From: JBPCMN01 sp013695115
GTDB lineage: Bacteria; Actinomycetota; Acidimicrobiia; IMCC26256; JACDBD01
Assembly: GCA_051002235.1 (NCBI GenBank)
Contig: JBPCMN010000038.1
Coordinates: forward strand, 62,001 to 126,000
DNA length: 64,000 nt
Reading direction: 5' to 3'
Part shown: piece after piece, positions 1 to 8,794 of the stretch
How the letters are laid out: each line of letters begins with the position of its first letter
Numbering within the stretch: position 1 is the first letter of the stretch
Position numbers and translations under genes: made by a program
The notes under the pieces: generated by a model
The model's input: only the letters and a program-made list of their open reading frames with translations
Database searches by the model: none
Told to the model about the DNA's origin: nothing

Positions 1-2
1 CG

Positions 3-953
3 TCGACCCAGGTCAAGATCCTCGTCCCGGGCAACCACCTCATGGTCGGCCTGCTCGGCCAGCGCGACGAGTTCCTCCGCTTGGTCGAAGAGTCGTTCCC
101 GGTTTCGATCCATGTGCGCGGCAACGAGATCACCGTCACCGGCGACGACATCGAGGCCGAACGGGTCGGCCGGCTGTTCGAGGAGATGGTGCTGCTCGTC
201 GAGGAGGGCCACAGCCTCGATCGCGACGGCGTCGGCCGCAGCATCGAGATGCTGAAGGCCGACCAGCGGCCCACCGACGTCCTCACCACCGAGGTCCTGC
301 GCGGGCGCAAGACGGTCCGGCCCAAGACCGCGGGGCAGAAGCGTTACGTCGATGCTGTGCGCGAGCACACGGTCACGTTCGCCATCGGGCCCGCCGGAAC
401 CGGCAAGAGCTACCTCGCGGTCGCTCTGGCGGTCCAGGCGTTGCAGGCGAAGGAGATCAACCGCATCATCCTGACCCGGCCCGCGGTCGAGGCGGGGGAG
501 CGCCTCGGGTTCCTTCCCGGCGACGTGCTCGCCAAGGTCGACCCATACCTGCGGCCGCTCTACGACGCGCTGTACGAGATGCTCGATCCCGACGCGGTCA
601 GCCGGCTGATGGAGCGGGGCACCATCGAGGTCGCGCCCCTCGCATTCATGCGGGGCCGGACGCTGAACGACTCCTTCATCATCCTCGACGAGGCCCAGAA
701 CACCACGCCCGAGCAGATGAAGATGTTCCTCACCCGACTCGGGTTCGGCTCGAAGATCGTCGTCACCGGGGACGTGACCCAGATCGACCTCCCGGAAGGG
801 CGGGGTCGATCCGGACTGCTGGTGGTGCGGGACGTGCTCAACGAGATCCCGGGGCTCGCGTTCGTCGAACTGGGATCGCGCGACGTCGTGCGACACCGGA
901 TCGTCCAGGACATCGTCGACGCCTACGGTGCGAGCGAGGCGAGTGAGCCATGA
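3..953 (+). CDS. phoH: PhoH family ATPase (5' end outside window)
   Basis: Cytoplasmic P-loop ATPase of the PhoH family, associated with RNA metabolism; its exact reaction is not settled for most members. The frame is open from base 3 and the residues before the first ATG at 42 (a QVKILVPGNH-type stretch) match the family N-terminus, so the true start lies upstream of the window. A Walker A motif GPAGTGKS and a Walker B FIILDEAQN are both intact. The stop overlaps the start region of ybeY. The order phoH-ybeY-corC-era is the classic conserved bacterial cluster, which supports the call strongly. Confidence 0.93.
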   Translation, partial: STQVKILVPGNHLMVGLLGQRDEFLRLVEESFPVSIHVRGNEITVTGDDIEAERVGRLFEEMVLLVEEGHSLDRDGVGRSIEMLKADQRPTDVLTTEVLRGRKTVRPKTAGQKRYVDAVREHTVTFAIGPAGTGKSYLAVALAVQALQAKEINRIILTRPAVEAGERLGFLPGDVLAKVDPYLRPLYDALYEMLDPDAVSRLMERGTIEVAPLAFMRGRTLNDSFIILDEAQNTTPEQMKMFLTRLGFGSKIVVTGDVTQIDLPEGRGRSGLLVVRDVLNEIPGLAFVELGSRDVVRHRIVQDIVDAYGASEASEP

Positions 954-966
954 GGCAGGCTGCCGA

Positions 967-1482
967 GTGAACGGCCTGCACGAAGCGGCGGTCTTCGGCG
1001 CGGACGAGCAATCCGAAGTCGACGTCGATCTGCTGCGCTGGGTGCGCCTGGCCCGGTTCGTCCTCACGGAGGAACGCGTGCCCGCGGACGCCGAGCTGTC
1101 GGTGATCTTCGTCGACGAGCAGGCCATCACCGACCTCAACGAGCGCTTCCTCGGCGGCACCGGTCCGACCGACGTGCTGGCGTTCCCGATGGACGACGTC
1201 GTTCTCGGCGGCCGCCAACCCGACCAGGGCGGCCGCGGCCCGGGCTCGCCCTCCGAGCCCGGTGATCCCCCGGTGGTGCTGGGCGACGTCGTGGTGTGTC
1301 CCCAGATCGCGGAACGTCAGGCCGGTGAGCACGGCAATTCGGCTCCCGACGAGCTCGCCCTTCTCGTCGTCCACGGCGTCCTTCATCTGCTGAACTACGA
1401 CCATGCCGAGGAGCGCGAGTCGACGGCCATGAAACGCCGCGAGCGCGAGCTCCTGGACCGCTTCCGCCTCCTCGATTCATGA
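967..1482 (+). CDS. ybeY: Endoribonuclease YbeY (rRNA maturation factor)
   Basis: Zinc-dependent endoribonuclease involved in 16S rRNA 3'-end maturation and ribosome quality control. The C-terminal metal motif HGVLHLLNYDH carries the three family histidines, and the N-terminal half has the usual AELSVIFVDE and PTDVLAFPMD segments. I chose the GTG at 967 because it lies 13 nt after the phoH stop with a GAGG about 11 nt upstream; in-frame GTGs at 928 and 943 would overlap phoH. A glycine/proline-rich insertion of about 20 residues lies near the middle (roughly residues 82-100). Its stop overlaps the next start (ATGA). Confidence 0.93.
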   Translation: MNGLHEAAVFGADEQSEVDVDLLRWVRLARFVLTEERVPADAELSVIFVDEQAITDLNERFLGGTGPTDVLAFPMDDVVLGGRQPDQGGRGPGSPSEPGDPPVVLGDVVVCPQIAERQAGEHGNSAPDELALLVVHGVLHLLNYDHAEERESTAMKRRERELLDRFRLLDS

Positions 1483-2789
1483 GGGGAACCGACTGGCTGA
1501 TCGTCCTGGCGGTCCTCCTCCTCTTCCTGGCGTCCATCTGGCTCGCTCTGGCCGAGACCGCGTTCGTGTGCACGAGCCGGGTGCGGGCCCTCGCCCTCGA
1601 GGAGGAGGGTCACAAGGGAGCGGCCAAGCTCGCCCGTCTGCTCGAGCGCCCCGAGCAGACGCTCAACATCGTGCTCGCTCTCGCGCTCTTCACCCAGCTG
1701 ACGAGCGCGGCCCTGCTGGGTGCCCTACTCCGTGACCTGGTCGGCGTCTGGGGATTCGCGGCCGGGCTCGTGGTGCAGTTCATCCTCTTCTTCGTGGTCG
1801 GAGAGGTCGCGCCGAAGACTTACGCCGTGCAGCACACCGACCGGGCGGCGCTGCGGGTGGCGGGTGTGCTCACGTTCCTCACGCAGTTCCCACCCCTGCG
1901 GGCGATGTCCCGGGGCCTGATCGGCATGGCCAACCTCCTCCTGCCGGGCCGGGGCCTGAAGCGCGGCCCGTTCGTCACCGAGGAGGACGTGCGCGCCGCT
2001 GCCGATGTCGCCGCCGACGACGAGGAGATCGAACGCGAGGAGAGGCGCCTGATCCACTCGATCTTCGAGTTCGGCGACACCGTCGTGCGGGAGGTCATGC
2101 TGCCCCGCCCGGACATGGTCGCGATCGAGGCCTCCGCCACCGTCGACGAGGGCATCGCCCGCGCCATCGAGGGCGGCTTCTCGCGCATCCCGTGCTACGA
2201 GGGCGACACCGACAACATCCTCGGCCTCGTGTACCTGAAGGACCTCGTCCGCCACTCCCAAGCCGGCGAAGGCGATCAGCCGGTGCGGATCGCGGTCCGC
2301 GATGCCGTCGTCGTGCCCGAGCAGAAGCGGGTCGCGGAGCTGCTGAAGGAGATGCAGCAGCAGCAGTTCCACATGGCGATCGTGGTCGACGAGCACGGCG
2401 GCACCGCCGGTCTGGTGACGCTGGAAGACCTACTGGAGGAGATCGTCGGCGAGATCACCGACGAGTACGACATCGAGGAGCCTCGGGTCGAGCACCTCCC
2501 CGGCGGCGCGCTCCGCGTGCCCGGGCGCACATCGATCGACGACGTCAACGAGGAGCTCGGCATCGAGCTGCCCGACGACGAGTGGGACACCGTCGGGGGA
2601 CTGGTCTTCAACCTGCTGGGCAAGGTGCCGGCCGAGGGCGAGACCGTCTCGTTCCAGGGGTTCGAGTTCGTGACCGAGCGGGTTCAGGGCAACCGCATCG
2701 TGTCCGTGCAGATCCGGCCGGCCGCCGGCGGGGAGCGGACTCGGCGGAAGCGCCCGAGCGAGCGGGTCGCCGACGCGCCGCCCTCTTGA
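1479..2789 (+). CDS. CNNM/HlyC-CorC family membrane protein
   Basis: Integral membrane protein of the CNNM/CorC class, thought to export or regulate divalent cations such as Mg2+ or Co2+. The domain order is an N-terminal DUF21 membrane region (about residues 1-170), a tandem CBS pair (about 195-330, including DEHGGTAGLVTLEDLLEEI) and a C-terminal CorC_HlyC domain (about 345-425). The start overlaps ybeY by 4 nt (ATGA), and the stop overlaps the era start by 4 nt, so the three genes are translationally coupled. Its position between ybeY and era is typical in Gram-positive bacteria. The transport substrate cannot be read from the sequence. Confidence 0.92.
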   Translation: MRGTDWLIVLAVLLLFLASIWLALAETAFVCTSRVRALALEEEGHKGAAKLARLLERPEQTLNIVLALALFTQLTSAALLGALLRDLVGVWGFAAGLVVQFILFFVVGEVAPKTYAVQHTDRAALRVAGVLTFLTQFPPLRAMSRGLIGMANLLLPGRGLKRGPFVTEEDVRAAADVAADDEEIEREERRLIHSIFEFGDTVVREVMLPRPDMVAIEASATVDEGIARAIEGGFSRIPCYEGDTDNILGLVYLKDLVRHSQAGEGDQPVRIAVRDAVVVPEQKRVAELLKEMQQQQFHMAIVVDEHGGTAGLVTLEDLLEEIVGEITDEYDIEEPRVEHLPGGALRVPGRTSIDDVNEELGIELPDDEWDTVGGLVFNLLGKVPAEGETVSFQGFEFVTERVQGNRIVSVQIRPAAGGERTRRKRPSERVADAPPS

Positions 2790-3685
2790 GCGATTTTCGC
2801 TCGGGTTTCGTCACCGTCGTCGGGCGGCCCAACGTGGGGAAGTCGACACTCGTGAACCGGCTCGTCGGTGCCAAGGTCGCGATCACCTCCGACCGACCCC
2901 AGACCACCCGCACCGAGATCCGGGGCGTGCGCACCACGGAGGCGAGCCAGATCGTCTTCCTCGACACGCCCGGGCTCCACAAGCCCCGCACCGCGCTGGG
3001 CGAGCGCACCAACCAGCGGGCCCTCTCGACGCTCGCCGAGGTCGACGTGGTGTGCCACCTCATCGACGCCACCGGCGCCATCGGCCCCGGTGACCGGTTC
3101 GTGGCCGACGCCGTCCACCAGGTCGCGACCCCTCGGATCCTGGTGGTGAACAAGGTCGACCGCGCCTCGAAGCCCGCGGTGGCGAACCACCTCGGGACCG
3201 CGGCGGAGCGTCTCGGCGAGTACGACGCGTTCGTGCCACTGTCGGCCAAGACCGGTGACGGCGTCGACGCGCTCCTCGACGAGCTCGACACCCGACTTCC
3301 GGAAGGGCCCGCCTATTACCCCGAAGGCGTCGTCACCGACCAGCCCGAGACCTTCCTCGCCGCCGAGGTCGTGCGGGAGAAGCTGTTGGCCCTCGCCCGC
3401 GACGAGCTGCCCCACTCGATCACGGTCTCCTGCGAGGTCGACGACTCACCCGAAGCCCCCCGCGACACCGGGCTGCTGCGCCTGCTCATCACCGTGCACG
3501 TCGAGCGGGAGTCGCAGAAGGGGATGGTCATCGGGCGCGGCGGCCGGGTCCTCAAGGAAGCCGGCACCGCGGCGCGCCACGAGCTCGAGGCGCTCCTCGG
3601 CACCCGCATCCACCTCGAGACCAAGGTGCGGGTGGAACGCGACTGGCAACGCCGCCCCGACTCGCTCGACCGCCTCGGGTACTGA
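2786..3685 (+). CDS. era: GTPase Era
   Basis: Ribosome-assembly GTPase that binds the 3' end of 16S rRNA. The G1 motif GRPNVGKS, G3 DTPG and G4 NKVD are intact, followed by a C-terminal KH domain with GMVIGRGG. The start is a TTG at 2786 that overlaps the corC stop (TTGA); the frame is open far upstream but that part is antisense-like shadow of corC. At 299 residues the length is normal for Era. It closes the phoH-ybeY-corC-era cluster. Confidence 0.94.
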   Translation: MSDFRSGFVTVVGRPNVGKSTLVNRLVGAKVAITSDRPQTTRTEIRGVRTTEASQIVFLDTPGLHKPRTALGERTNQRALSTLAEVDVVCHLIDATGAIGPGDRFVADAVHQVATPRILVVNKVDRASKPAVANHLGTAAERLGEYDAFVPLSAKTGDGVDALLDELDTRLPEGPAYYPEGVVTDQPETFLAAEVVREKLLALARDELPHSITVSCEVDDSPEAPRDTGLLRLLITVHVERESQKGMVIGRGGRVLKEAGTAARHELEALLGTRIHLETKVRVERDWQRRPDSLDRLGY

Positions 3686-3792
3686 CCGGCGGCGGGGAGC
3701 CCTCGCCGCCGCCCCGGCCACCCGACCCGGTTGCGGGCCCTGAAAGCGCCCCGGTTACCATGCGCGCTTCCGGGCCACGGGGAAGGGGACTC

Positions 3793-4932
3793 GTGAGAGA
3801 GCGGGGGTCGCGCGCCAGGCGATGGGTGGTCGGCGCGGTCGTGCTCGGCGCCCTCCTCCTCGCCGCCGGCTGCCGCGGTCCCGACAACGGCCAGAACTCG
3901 CTCAAGCCCGAGGGCCCGGCGGCGAAGACGATCGACAACCTCTTCGTGCCGGTGTTTCTGATCTCGGTGTTCGTGGGGGTCTTCGTCCTCGCCGGCGTGG
4001 TCTGGGTCGCGCTGCGGTACCGGCAGCGCCCGGGCATCAACGAGAACCCGAAGCAGACCCATGGCAGCACACCGCTCGAGATCGGCTGGACGGTCGTGCC
4101 CGCGCTGATCCTCCTCGTCGTGGCGGTGTTCACGATCCGGACGATCTTCGACCTCGCCCGGGAGCCCAAGGGGGACGTGCTCCAGGTGACGTCGGTGGGC
4201 AAGCAGTGGTGGTGGCAGTTCAACTACCCCGACGAGAAGGTGGTCACCGCCAACGAGCTGGTGATCCCGACCAACACCAAGGTGCGGGTGAAGCTGACCG
4301 CGTGCGACGACTCGCTGCCGGGCGAGTGCAACGTCATCCACTCCTTCTGGGTTCCCGAGCTCGCCGGCAAGCAGGACGTCATCCCCGGCCGGGAGCAGGC
4401 GACCACGCTCGAGGCGGACGAGCCCGGGACGTACCTGGGCCAGTGCGCGGAGTACTGCGGCCTGTCGCACGCCAACATGCGCTTCCGGGTGATCGCGGTG
4501 ACGCCCGACGAGTTCGACCAGTGGATCGCGGACCAGCAGGAGGAGGCCGCGGTGCCGCTCCAGTCCGGGCCCGAGGACGCGCCCGAGCCCGCGGGGCCGG
4601 CCCAGGAGCTCGTGCTCGACAAGTACCAGTGCACCAACTGCCACTCGTTCGACGACCCCGCGGTCAGCAGCTACGGGCCCAACCTCGCCCACCTGGGGAG
4701 CCGGACGACGTTCGCGAGCGGGTACTTCGAGCTCACCCGGGAGAAGCTGATCGAGTGGCTCCTCGACGCGCCCTCGCTCGTCCCGATGGAGTCGGGCGAC
4801 TGCCGCAAGCCCGGGGCCCCCGCCGTCGGAAAATGCGTGGGCATGCCGTCGTTCACGGAAGACGGCCCCGGCCCGGTGATGACGCGCGAGGATGCGGAGC
4901 AGATTGCCGACTACCTCCTCGACCTGAAATGA
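3793..4932 (+). CDS. ctaC: Cytochrome c oxidase subunit II with fused cytochrome c (caa3 type)
   Basis: Electron entry subunit of the terminal oxidase. A lipoprotein signal with lipobox LLAAGC comes first, then two membrane helices, then the CuA domain with the full ligand set CAEYCGLSHANM, then a fused cytochrome c domain with haem motif CTNCH. This makes it a caa3-type subunit II. I prefer the GTG at 3793, preceded by GGAAGGGG; an ATG at 3760 is in frame but overlaps a TACCAT hexamer that looks like the -10 element. Two extra cysteines (GDC and GKC) in the haem domain could form a disulfide. First gene of the oxidase operon. Confidence 0.93.
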   Translation: MRERGSRARRWVVGAVVLGALLLAAGCRGPDNGQNSLKPEGPAAKTIDNLFVPVFLISVFVGVFVLAGVVWVALRYRQRPGINENPKQTHGSTPLEIGWTVVPALILLVVAVFTIRTIFDLAREPKGDVLQVTSVGKQWWWQFNYPDEKVVTANELVIPTNTKVRVKLTACDDSLPGECNVIHSFWVPELAGKQDVIPGREQATTLEADEPGTYLGQCAEYCGLSHANMRFRVIAVTPDEFDQWIADQQEEAAVPLQSGPEDAPEPAGPAQELVLDKYQCTNCHSFDDPAVSSYGPNLAHLGSRTTFASGYFELTREKLIEWLLDAPSLVPMESGDCRKPGAPAVGKCVGMPSFTEDGPGPVMTREDAEQIADYLLDLK

Positions 4933-4942
4933 CGGATCCGGC

Positions 4943-6889
4943 ATGACCACCGTTTCCGGCACCCTGACCCCGCAGCGGCGGGTCGGCATCCTGCGGCGCC
5001 CGAAGTCGACGACCGGCTTCTGGTCGTGGTTCACCACCATCGACCACAAGAAGATCGGGGTCATGTACGGCACGTCCGCGCTGATCTTCTTCGTGATCGG
5101 CGGGGTTGAGGCGCTGCTGCTCCGGCTCCAGCTGGCCGGGCCCAACGGCGCCGTGCTCACCGCGTCGCAGTACAACCAATTGTTCACGATGCACGGCACG
5201 ACCATGGTCTTCCTCATGGGCATGCCGCTCGCGGTCGCGTTCGGCAACTACCTGATCCCACTGCAGATCGGCGCCCGCGACGTCGCTTTCCCGCGGCTGA
5301 ACGCGTTCGGCTACTGGGGCTTCCTCTTCGGCGGGATCTTCATCTACTCGAGCTTCTTCCTCGGCGGCGCGCCCGACGGCGGCTGGTTCGGCTACACCCC
5401 CCTGACCAGCACACCGTTGAGCTCGGGCTTCCTGCCCGGCCGGGGGCCCGACTTCTGGGCCGTCGGGCTGGTGATCCTCGGTATCGCCTCGACGACGTCA
5501 GCCATCAACTTCATCGTCACCGTGCTCAACCTGCGCGCCCCGGGCATGACGTTCATGCGGATGCCGGTGTTCACGTGGATGATGACGGTCACCGCGTTCC
5601 TCACGCTCTTCGCGATGCCGATCATCACCGCCGCGCTGATCATGGTGTACTTCGACCGCCAGTGGGGCACCAACTTCTTCGTCGCCGCCAACGGCGGCGA
5701 CCCGCTGCTGTACCAGCACCTGTTCTGGTTGTTCGGCCACCCTGAGGTCTACATCCTGATCCTGCCGGGGATGGGGATCGTGTCGGAGATCCTGCCGGTG
5801 TTCTCGCGCAAGCCGCTGTTCGGCTACCCGGTGGTGGTGTTCTCGGGCATCGCCATCGGCTTCCTGGGGTGGGGGGTGTGGGCGCACCACATGTTCGCCA
5901 CCGGGTTGGGCCCGGTCGCGATCTCGGCGTTCGCGCTCTCCACCATGCTCATCGGTGTCCCCACCGGGGTGAAGATCTTCAACTGGCTCGCCACCGTCTG
6001 GCGCGGGTCGGTCCGGCTGACGACCGCGATGCTGTTCGCGCTGGGGTTCATCGCCGAGTTCACCCTCGGCGGCCTCTCCGGCGTGCTCCACTCGGTCGTT
6101 CCCGCCGACACCCAGCAGACCGACACCTACTTCGTCGTCGCCCACTTCCACTACGTGCTCTTCGGTGGGCTCGTGTTCGGGATCTTCGGCGGCTTCTACT
6201 ACTGGTATCCCAAGCTCACCGGCCGCTTCATGAGCGAAGGCCTGGGCAAGGCCCACTTCTGGCTCACAGTCTTGGGGTTCAACCTCACGTTCTTCCCGAT
6301 GCACTTCCTGGGCCTCTGGGGCATGCCCCGCCGCACGTACCGCTACGACGACGGCCTCGGCTGGGACTTCCTCAACCTGCTGGAGACGGTCGGCTCGTTC
6401 ATCCTGGCCTTCGCGGTGCTGATCTTCCTCGTCAACCTCATGGTGAGTCGGCGCGTCGGCAAGCCCGCCGGCGACGACCCCTGGGACGGGCGCACGCTCG
6501 AGTGGACGATCCCCTCGCCGCCTCCCGAGTACAACTTCGCCGACATCCCCGAGGTCGAGAGCCGGGACGACTTCTGGCACCGCAAGTACACCGAGGACGA
6601 CGAGGGTCGCCTGGTGCGCCTCCCCAAGGGCGGGGCCGTCGCCACCACCGACCGCGAGGACGCGGGTGGCAGTGACCATGGTGGCGAGCATGGTGGCGGG
6701 CATGACGGTCACGGCATCCACATGCCGTCGCCGTCGTACTTCCCGATGATCCTGGCCTTGGGGCTCCCGATCCTCGGCTACGGCGCGGTGTTCAAGAACT
6801 TCTGGTTCGTGCCGCTGGGCGCGGTCGTGCTGCTGTTCGGGATGTACGCCTGGGCCATCGAGCCCCCGACCGAGCCGGAGCACTCGTAA
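4943..6889 (+). CDS. ctaD: Cytochrome c oxidase subunit I
   Basis: Catalytic haem-copper subunit that reduces O2 to water and pumps protons. HPEVY contains the glutamate/tyrosine pair of A1-type oxidases, and the K-channel lysine lies in PTGVKIFNW. At 648 residues it is about 100 longer than a minimal subunit I. After the twelve core helices there is a charged stretch, a His/Gly-rich segment (GGEHGGGHDGHGIH) and two further membrane helices ending in WAIEPPTEPE. This tail resembles the small subunit IV that actinobacteria usually encode separately. Its stop shares one base with the ctaE start (TAATG). Confidence 0.96.
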   Translation: MTTVSGTLTPQRRVGILRRPKSTTGFWSWFTTIDHKKIGVMYGTSALIFFVIGGVEALLLRLQLAGPNGAVLTASQYNQLFTMHGTTMVFLMGMPLAVAFGNYLIPLQIGARDVAFPRLNAFGYWGFLFGGIFIYSSFFLGGAPDGGWFGYTPLTSTPLSSGFLPGRGPDFWAVGLVILGIASTTSAINFIVTVLNLRAPGMTFMRMPVFTWMMTVTAFLTLFAMPIITAALIMVYFDRQWGTNFFVAANGGDPLLYQHLFWLFGHPEVYILILPGMGIVSEILPVFSRKPLFGYPVVVFSGIAIGFLGWGVWAHHMFATGLGPVAISAFALSTMLIGVPTGVKIFNWLATVWRGSVRLTTAMLFALGFIAEFTLGGLSGVLHSVVPADTQQTDTYFVVAHFHYVLFGGLVFGIFGGFYYWYPKLTGRFMSEGLGKAHFWLTVLGFNLTFFPMHFLGLWGMPRRTYRYDDGLGWDFLNLLETVGSFILAFAVLIFLVNLMVSRRVGKPAGDDPWDGRTLEWTIPSPPPEYNFADIPEVESRDDFWHRKYTEDDEGRLVRLPKGGAVATTDREDAGGSDHGGEHGGGHDGHGIHMPSPSYFPMILALGLPILGYGAVFKNFWFVPLGAVVLLFGMYAWAIEPPTEPEHS

Positions 6890-7524
6890 TGGCGATCGAT
6901 CAGGTCGCGACGCCGACCACCCCACGACCGCTGCACGGCCCTCAGGCGCACGACCCCCACGCCACCGCGACCGGTGTCACCAACACCAAGCTGGCGATGT
7001 GGCTGTTCCTGTCGTCGGACTGCCTCTTCTTCGGTGCGTTCATCTCGACGTACCTGCTGTACCGGGGGCGGAGCCAGGAGGGGCCGTTCCCCGAGGACGT
7101 CTACAACATCCCGTTCACGTCGGTGACCTCGTTCATCCTCCTGATGAGCAGCCTCACGATGGTGCTGGCGCTCGCGGCGATCCAGCGAGGTGACTACCGC
7201 CGCTTGCGGATCTGGCTGATGGCGACCGCGCTGTTCGGGGCCACCTTCATCGGCGGCCAGGTGTTCGAGTTCACCGAGTTCTACCGGGAGGGCCTCAAGC
7301 TCGACACCAACCTGTTCGGGTCGAGCTTCTTCGTGCTCACCGGGCTGCACGGGGCCCATGTCACGGGCGGCATCATCTGGCTCCTGTCGCTGTGGGGCCT
7401 CGCCAACCAGGGCCGGTTGACGAGCGCCGACTCGGAGAAGGTGGAGATCGCCGGCCTGTACTGGCACTTCGTCGACGTCGTCTGGATCGTCATCTTCACC
7501 GTCGTCTACCTCATCCCGACGTAG
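6889..7524 (+). CDS. ctaE: Cytochrome c oxidase subunit III
   Basis: Membrane subunit III of the haem-copper oxidase, which stabilises the catalytic core. It has 211 residues and about five predicted helices, the five-helix form common in actinobacteria and Bacillus. Diagnostic stretches include GAHVTGGIIWLL and the terminal YWHFVDVVWIVIFTVVYL. The ATG overlaps the ctaD stop by one base, so the two are translationally coupled. Confidence 0.95.
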   Translation: MAIDQVATPTTPRPLHGPQAHDPHATATGVTNTKLAMWLFLSSDCLFFGAFISTYLLYRGRSQEGPFPEDVYNIPFTSVTSFILLMSSLTMVLALAAIQRGDYRRLRIWLMATALFGATFIGGQVFEFTEFYREGLKLDTNLFGSSFFVLTGLHGAHVTGGIIWLLSLWGLANQGRLTSADSEKVEIAGLYWHFVDVVWIVIFTVVYLIPT

Positions 7525-7530
7525 CGACCC

Positions 7531-7911
7531 GTGGCCGACAACCCCGTACGCGAGCTCGAGCAGGCGGCCGAGGAACACCTTCCCGCCGGTGTGACCGAGT
7601 CGGCCCCCGGCCTGCTCCCCGGCGAGGAGCACCCGCACCCGTCGCCGTTCAGGTACGTGATGATCGCGGTCATCCTCGTGATCGTGACCGCCGCCGAGGT
7701 GTGGACGTCGTATCTCGACGAGGTGCTGGCCAGCGAAGTCATCATCGTGCTGCTGCTGTTGTTCGGCTTGCTCAAGTTCGCGATGGTGGCGGCGTGGTAC
7801 ATGCACCTGAAGACCGACGAGCCGATCTTCCGGCGGTTCTTCATCCTCGGTGCCGTTGCCGCGATCCTGCTGTACCTGGTCGTGCTGCTGACGCTGCACG
7901 TGTTCGAGTGA
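7531..7911 (+). CDS. ctaF: Cytochrome c oxidase subunit IV family protein
   Basis: Small three-helix membrane protein of the prokaryotic subunit IV (COX4_pro) family, which stabilises the CuB region or assists assembly. After a charged 40-residue N-terminus come three hydrophobic segments; the second and third frame the family motif AAWYMHLKTDE. It starts at a GTG six bases after the ctaE stop. The extra C-terminal helices of ctaD may be a second subunit IV-like element in the same complex. Confidence 0.88.
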   Translation: MADNPVRELEQAAEEHLPAGVTESAPGLLPGEEHPHPSPFRYVMIAVILVIVTAAEVWTSYLDEVLASEVIIVLLLLFGLLKFAMVAAWYMHLKTDEPIFRRFFILGAVAAILLYLVVLLTLHVFE

Positions 7912-7915
7912 CGCG

Positions 7916-8794
7916 GTGATCGCCCACGGCGGCCACGTCCACTCGCCGGGTTGGCATCCCCATCCGGACGTGTGGTTGCTGATCACCCTGCTCGGTGTCG
8001 GCTACGCGCTCGTGATCTGGCGGCTGGGCCGACGCCACGCCGCCCCCGGTCAGCCGGCGGTGACCCCATTCCAGGTGACCTGTTGGTTCCTCGGCGTCGC
8101 CGCGGTGTGGGTCGCGGCCGACTGGCCGGTTCACGACGTCGCCGAGGGCTTCAACTACAGCGTGCACATGGTCCAGCACCTGTTGCTGTCGATGGTGGCA
8201 GCCCCGCTGCTCCTGCTCGGGACGCCGGGATGGCTGCTGCGGGCGGCCTTGCGCCCACCGGGCCTGTTCCGGCTGGTGCGCGCGCTCGCCCGGTTCTTCC
8301 CCGCGTTGCTCGTGTTCAACGTGGTCCTGGTGCTCACTCACTGGCCCGCGATCGTCGACGCCGGCCTGCGCTCCGAACCGATCCACTTCCTCGTGCACGC
8401 GCTCGTCTTCGTGTCGGCGCTGATCGTGTGGCTGCCGGTGCTCAGCCCGTTGCCCGAGATCCCCCGGCTGTCGCCGCCGGGGCGGATGATCTTCCTGTTC
8501 CTCCAGTCGGTGGTGCCGACCGTACCGGCGTCGTTCCTGACCTTCGGCAGCGCGCCGCTCTACAAGTTCTACGAAGACGTGCCCCAGCTGTGGGGGCTCT
8601 CCACCCTCGACGACCAGCGCCTCGCCGGCCTGATCATGAAGATCGGCGCCGGGCTGCTGCTCTGGCTGCTGATCGCGGTGATCTTCTTCCGTTGGGCCGC
8701 CGACGAGGAGCGCGGCCACGCCGCCCGCCGCAGCTGGCAGGATCTCGACCGCGAAGTCACCCGCATGAGCGAGATGGAGCCCACCACACCGTGA
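7916..8794 (+). CDS. ctaG: Cytochrome c oxidase assembly factor CtaG
   Basis: Multi-spanning membrane protein of the caa3_CtaG family needed to build active caa3 oxidase, probably by supplying copper to CuB. It is 292 residues long with about seven helices, conserved histidines in HMVQHLLLS and LTHWP, and the family-typical region SPLPEIPRLSP. It starts at a GTG four bases after ctaF. The oxidase genes upstream and the cupredoxin downstream support a copper-handling role. Confidence 0.92.
   Translation: MIAHGGHVHSPGWHPHPDVWLLITLLGVGYALVIWRLGRRHAAPGQPAVTPFQVTCWFLGVAAVWVAADWPVHDVAEGFNYSVHMVQHLLLSMVAAPLLLLGTPGWLLRAALRPPGLFRLVRALARFFPALLVFNVVLVLTHWPAIVDAGLRSEPIHFLVHALVFVSALIVWLPVLSPLPEIPRLSPPGRMIFLFLQSVVPTVPASFLTFGSAPLYKFYEDVPQLWGLSTLDDQRLAGLIMKIGAGLLLWLLIAVIFFRWAADEERGHAARRSWQDLDREVTRMSEMEPTTP

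Noticed and set aside
2192..2785. Upstream extension of the era frame
   Set aside because: It overlaps corC in another frame and reads as arginine-rich noise; the TTG at 2786 starts the true Era sequence.
3760..3792. ATG at 3760 as the ctaC start
   Set aside because: It lies in a TACCAT hexamer that reads better as a -10, and the GTG at 3793 has a purine-rich ribosome site and a standard lipoprotein signal.
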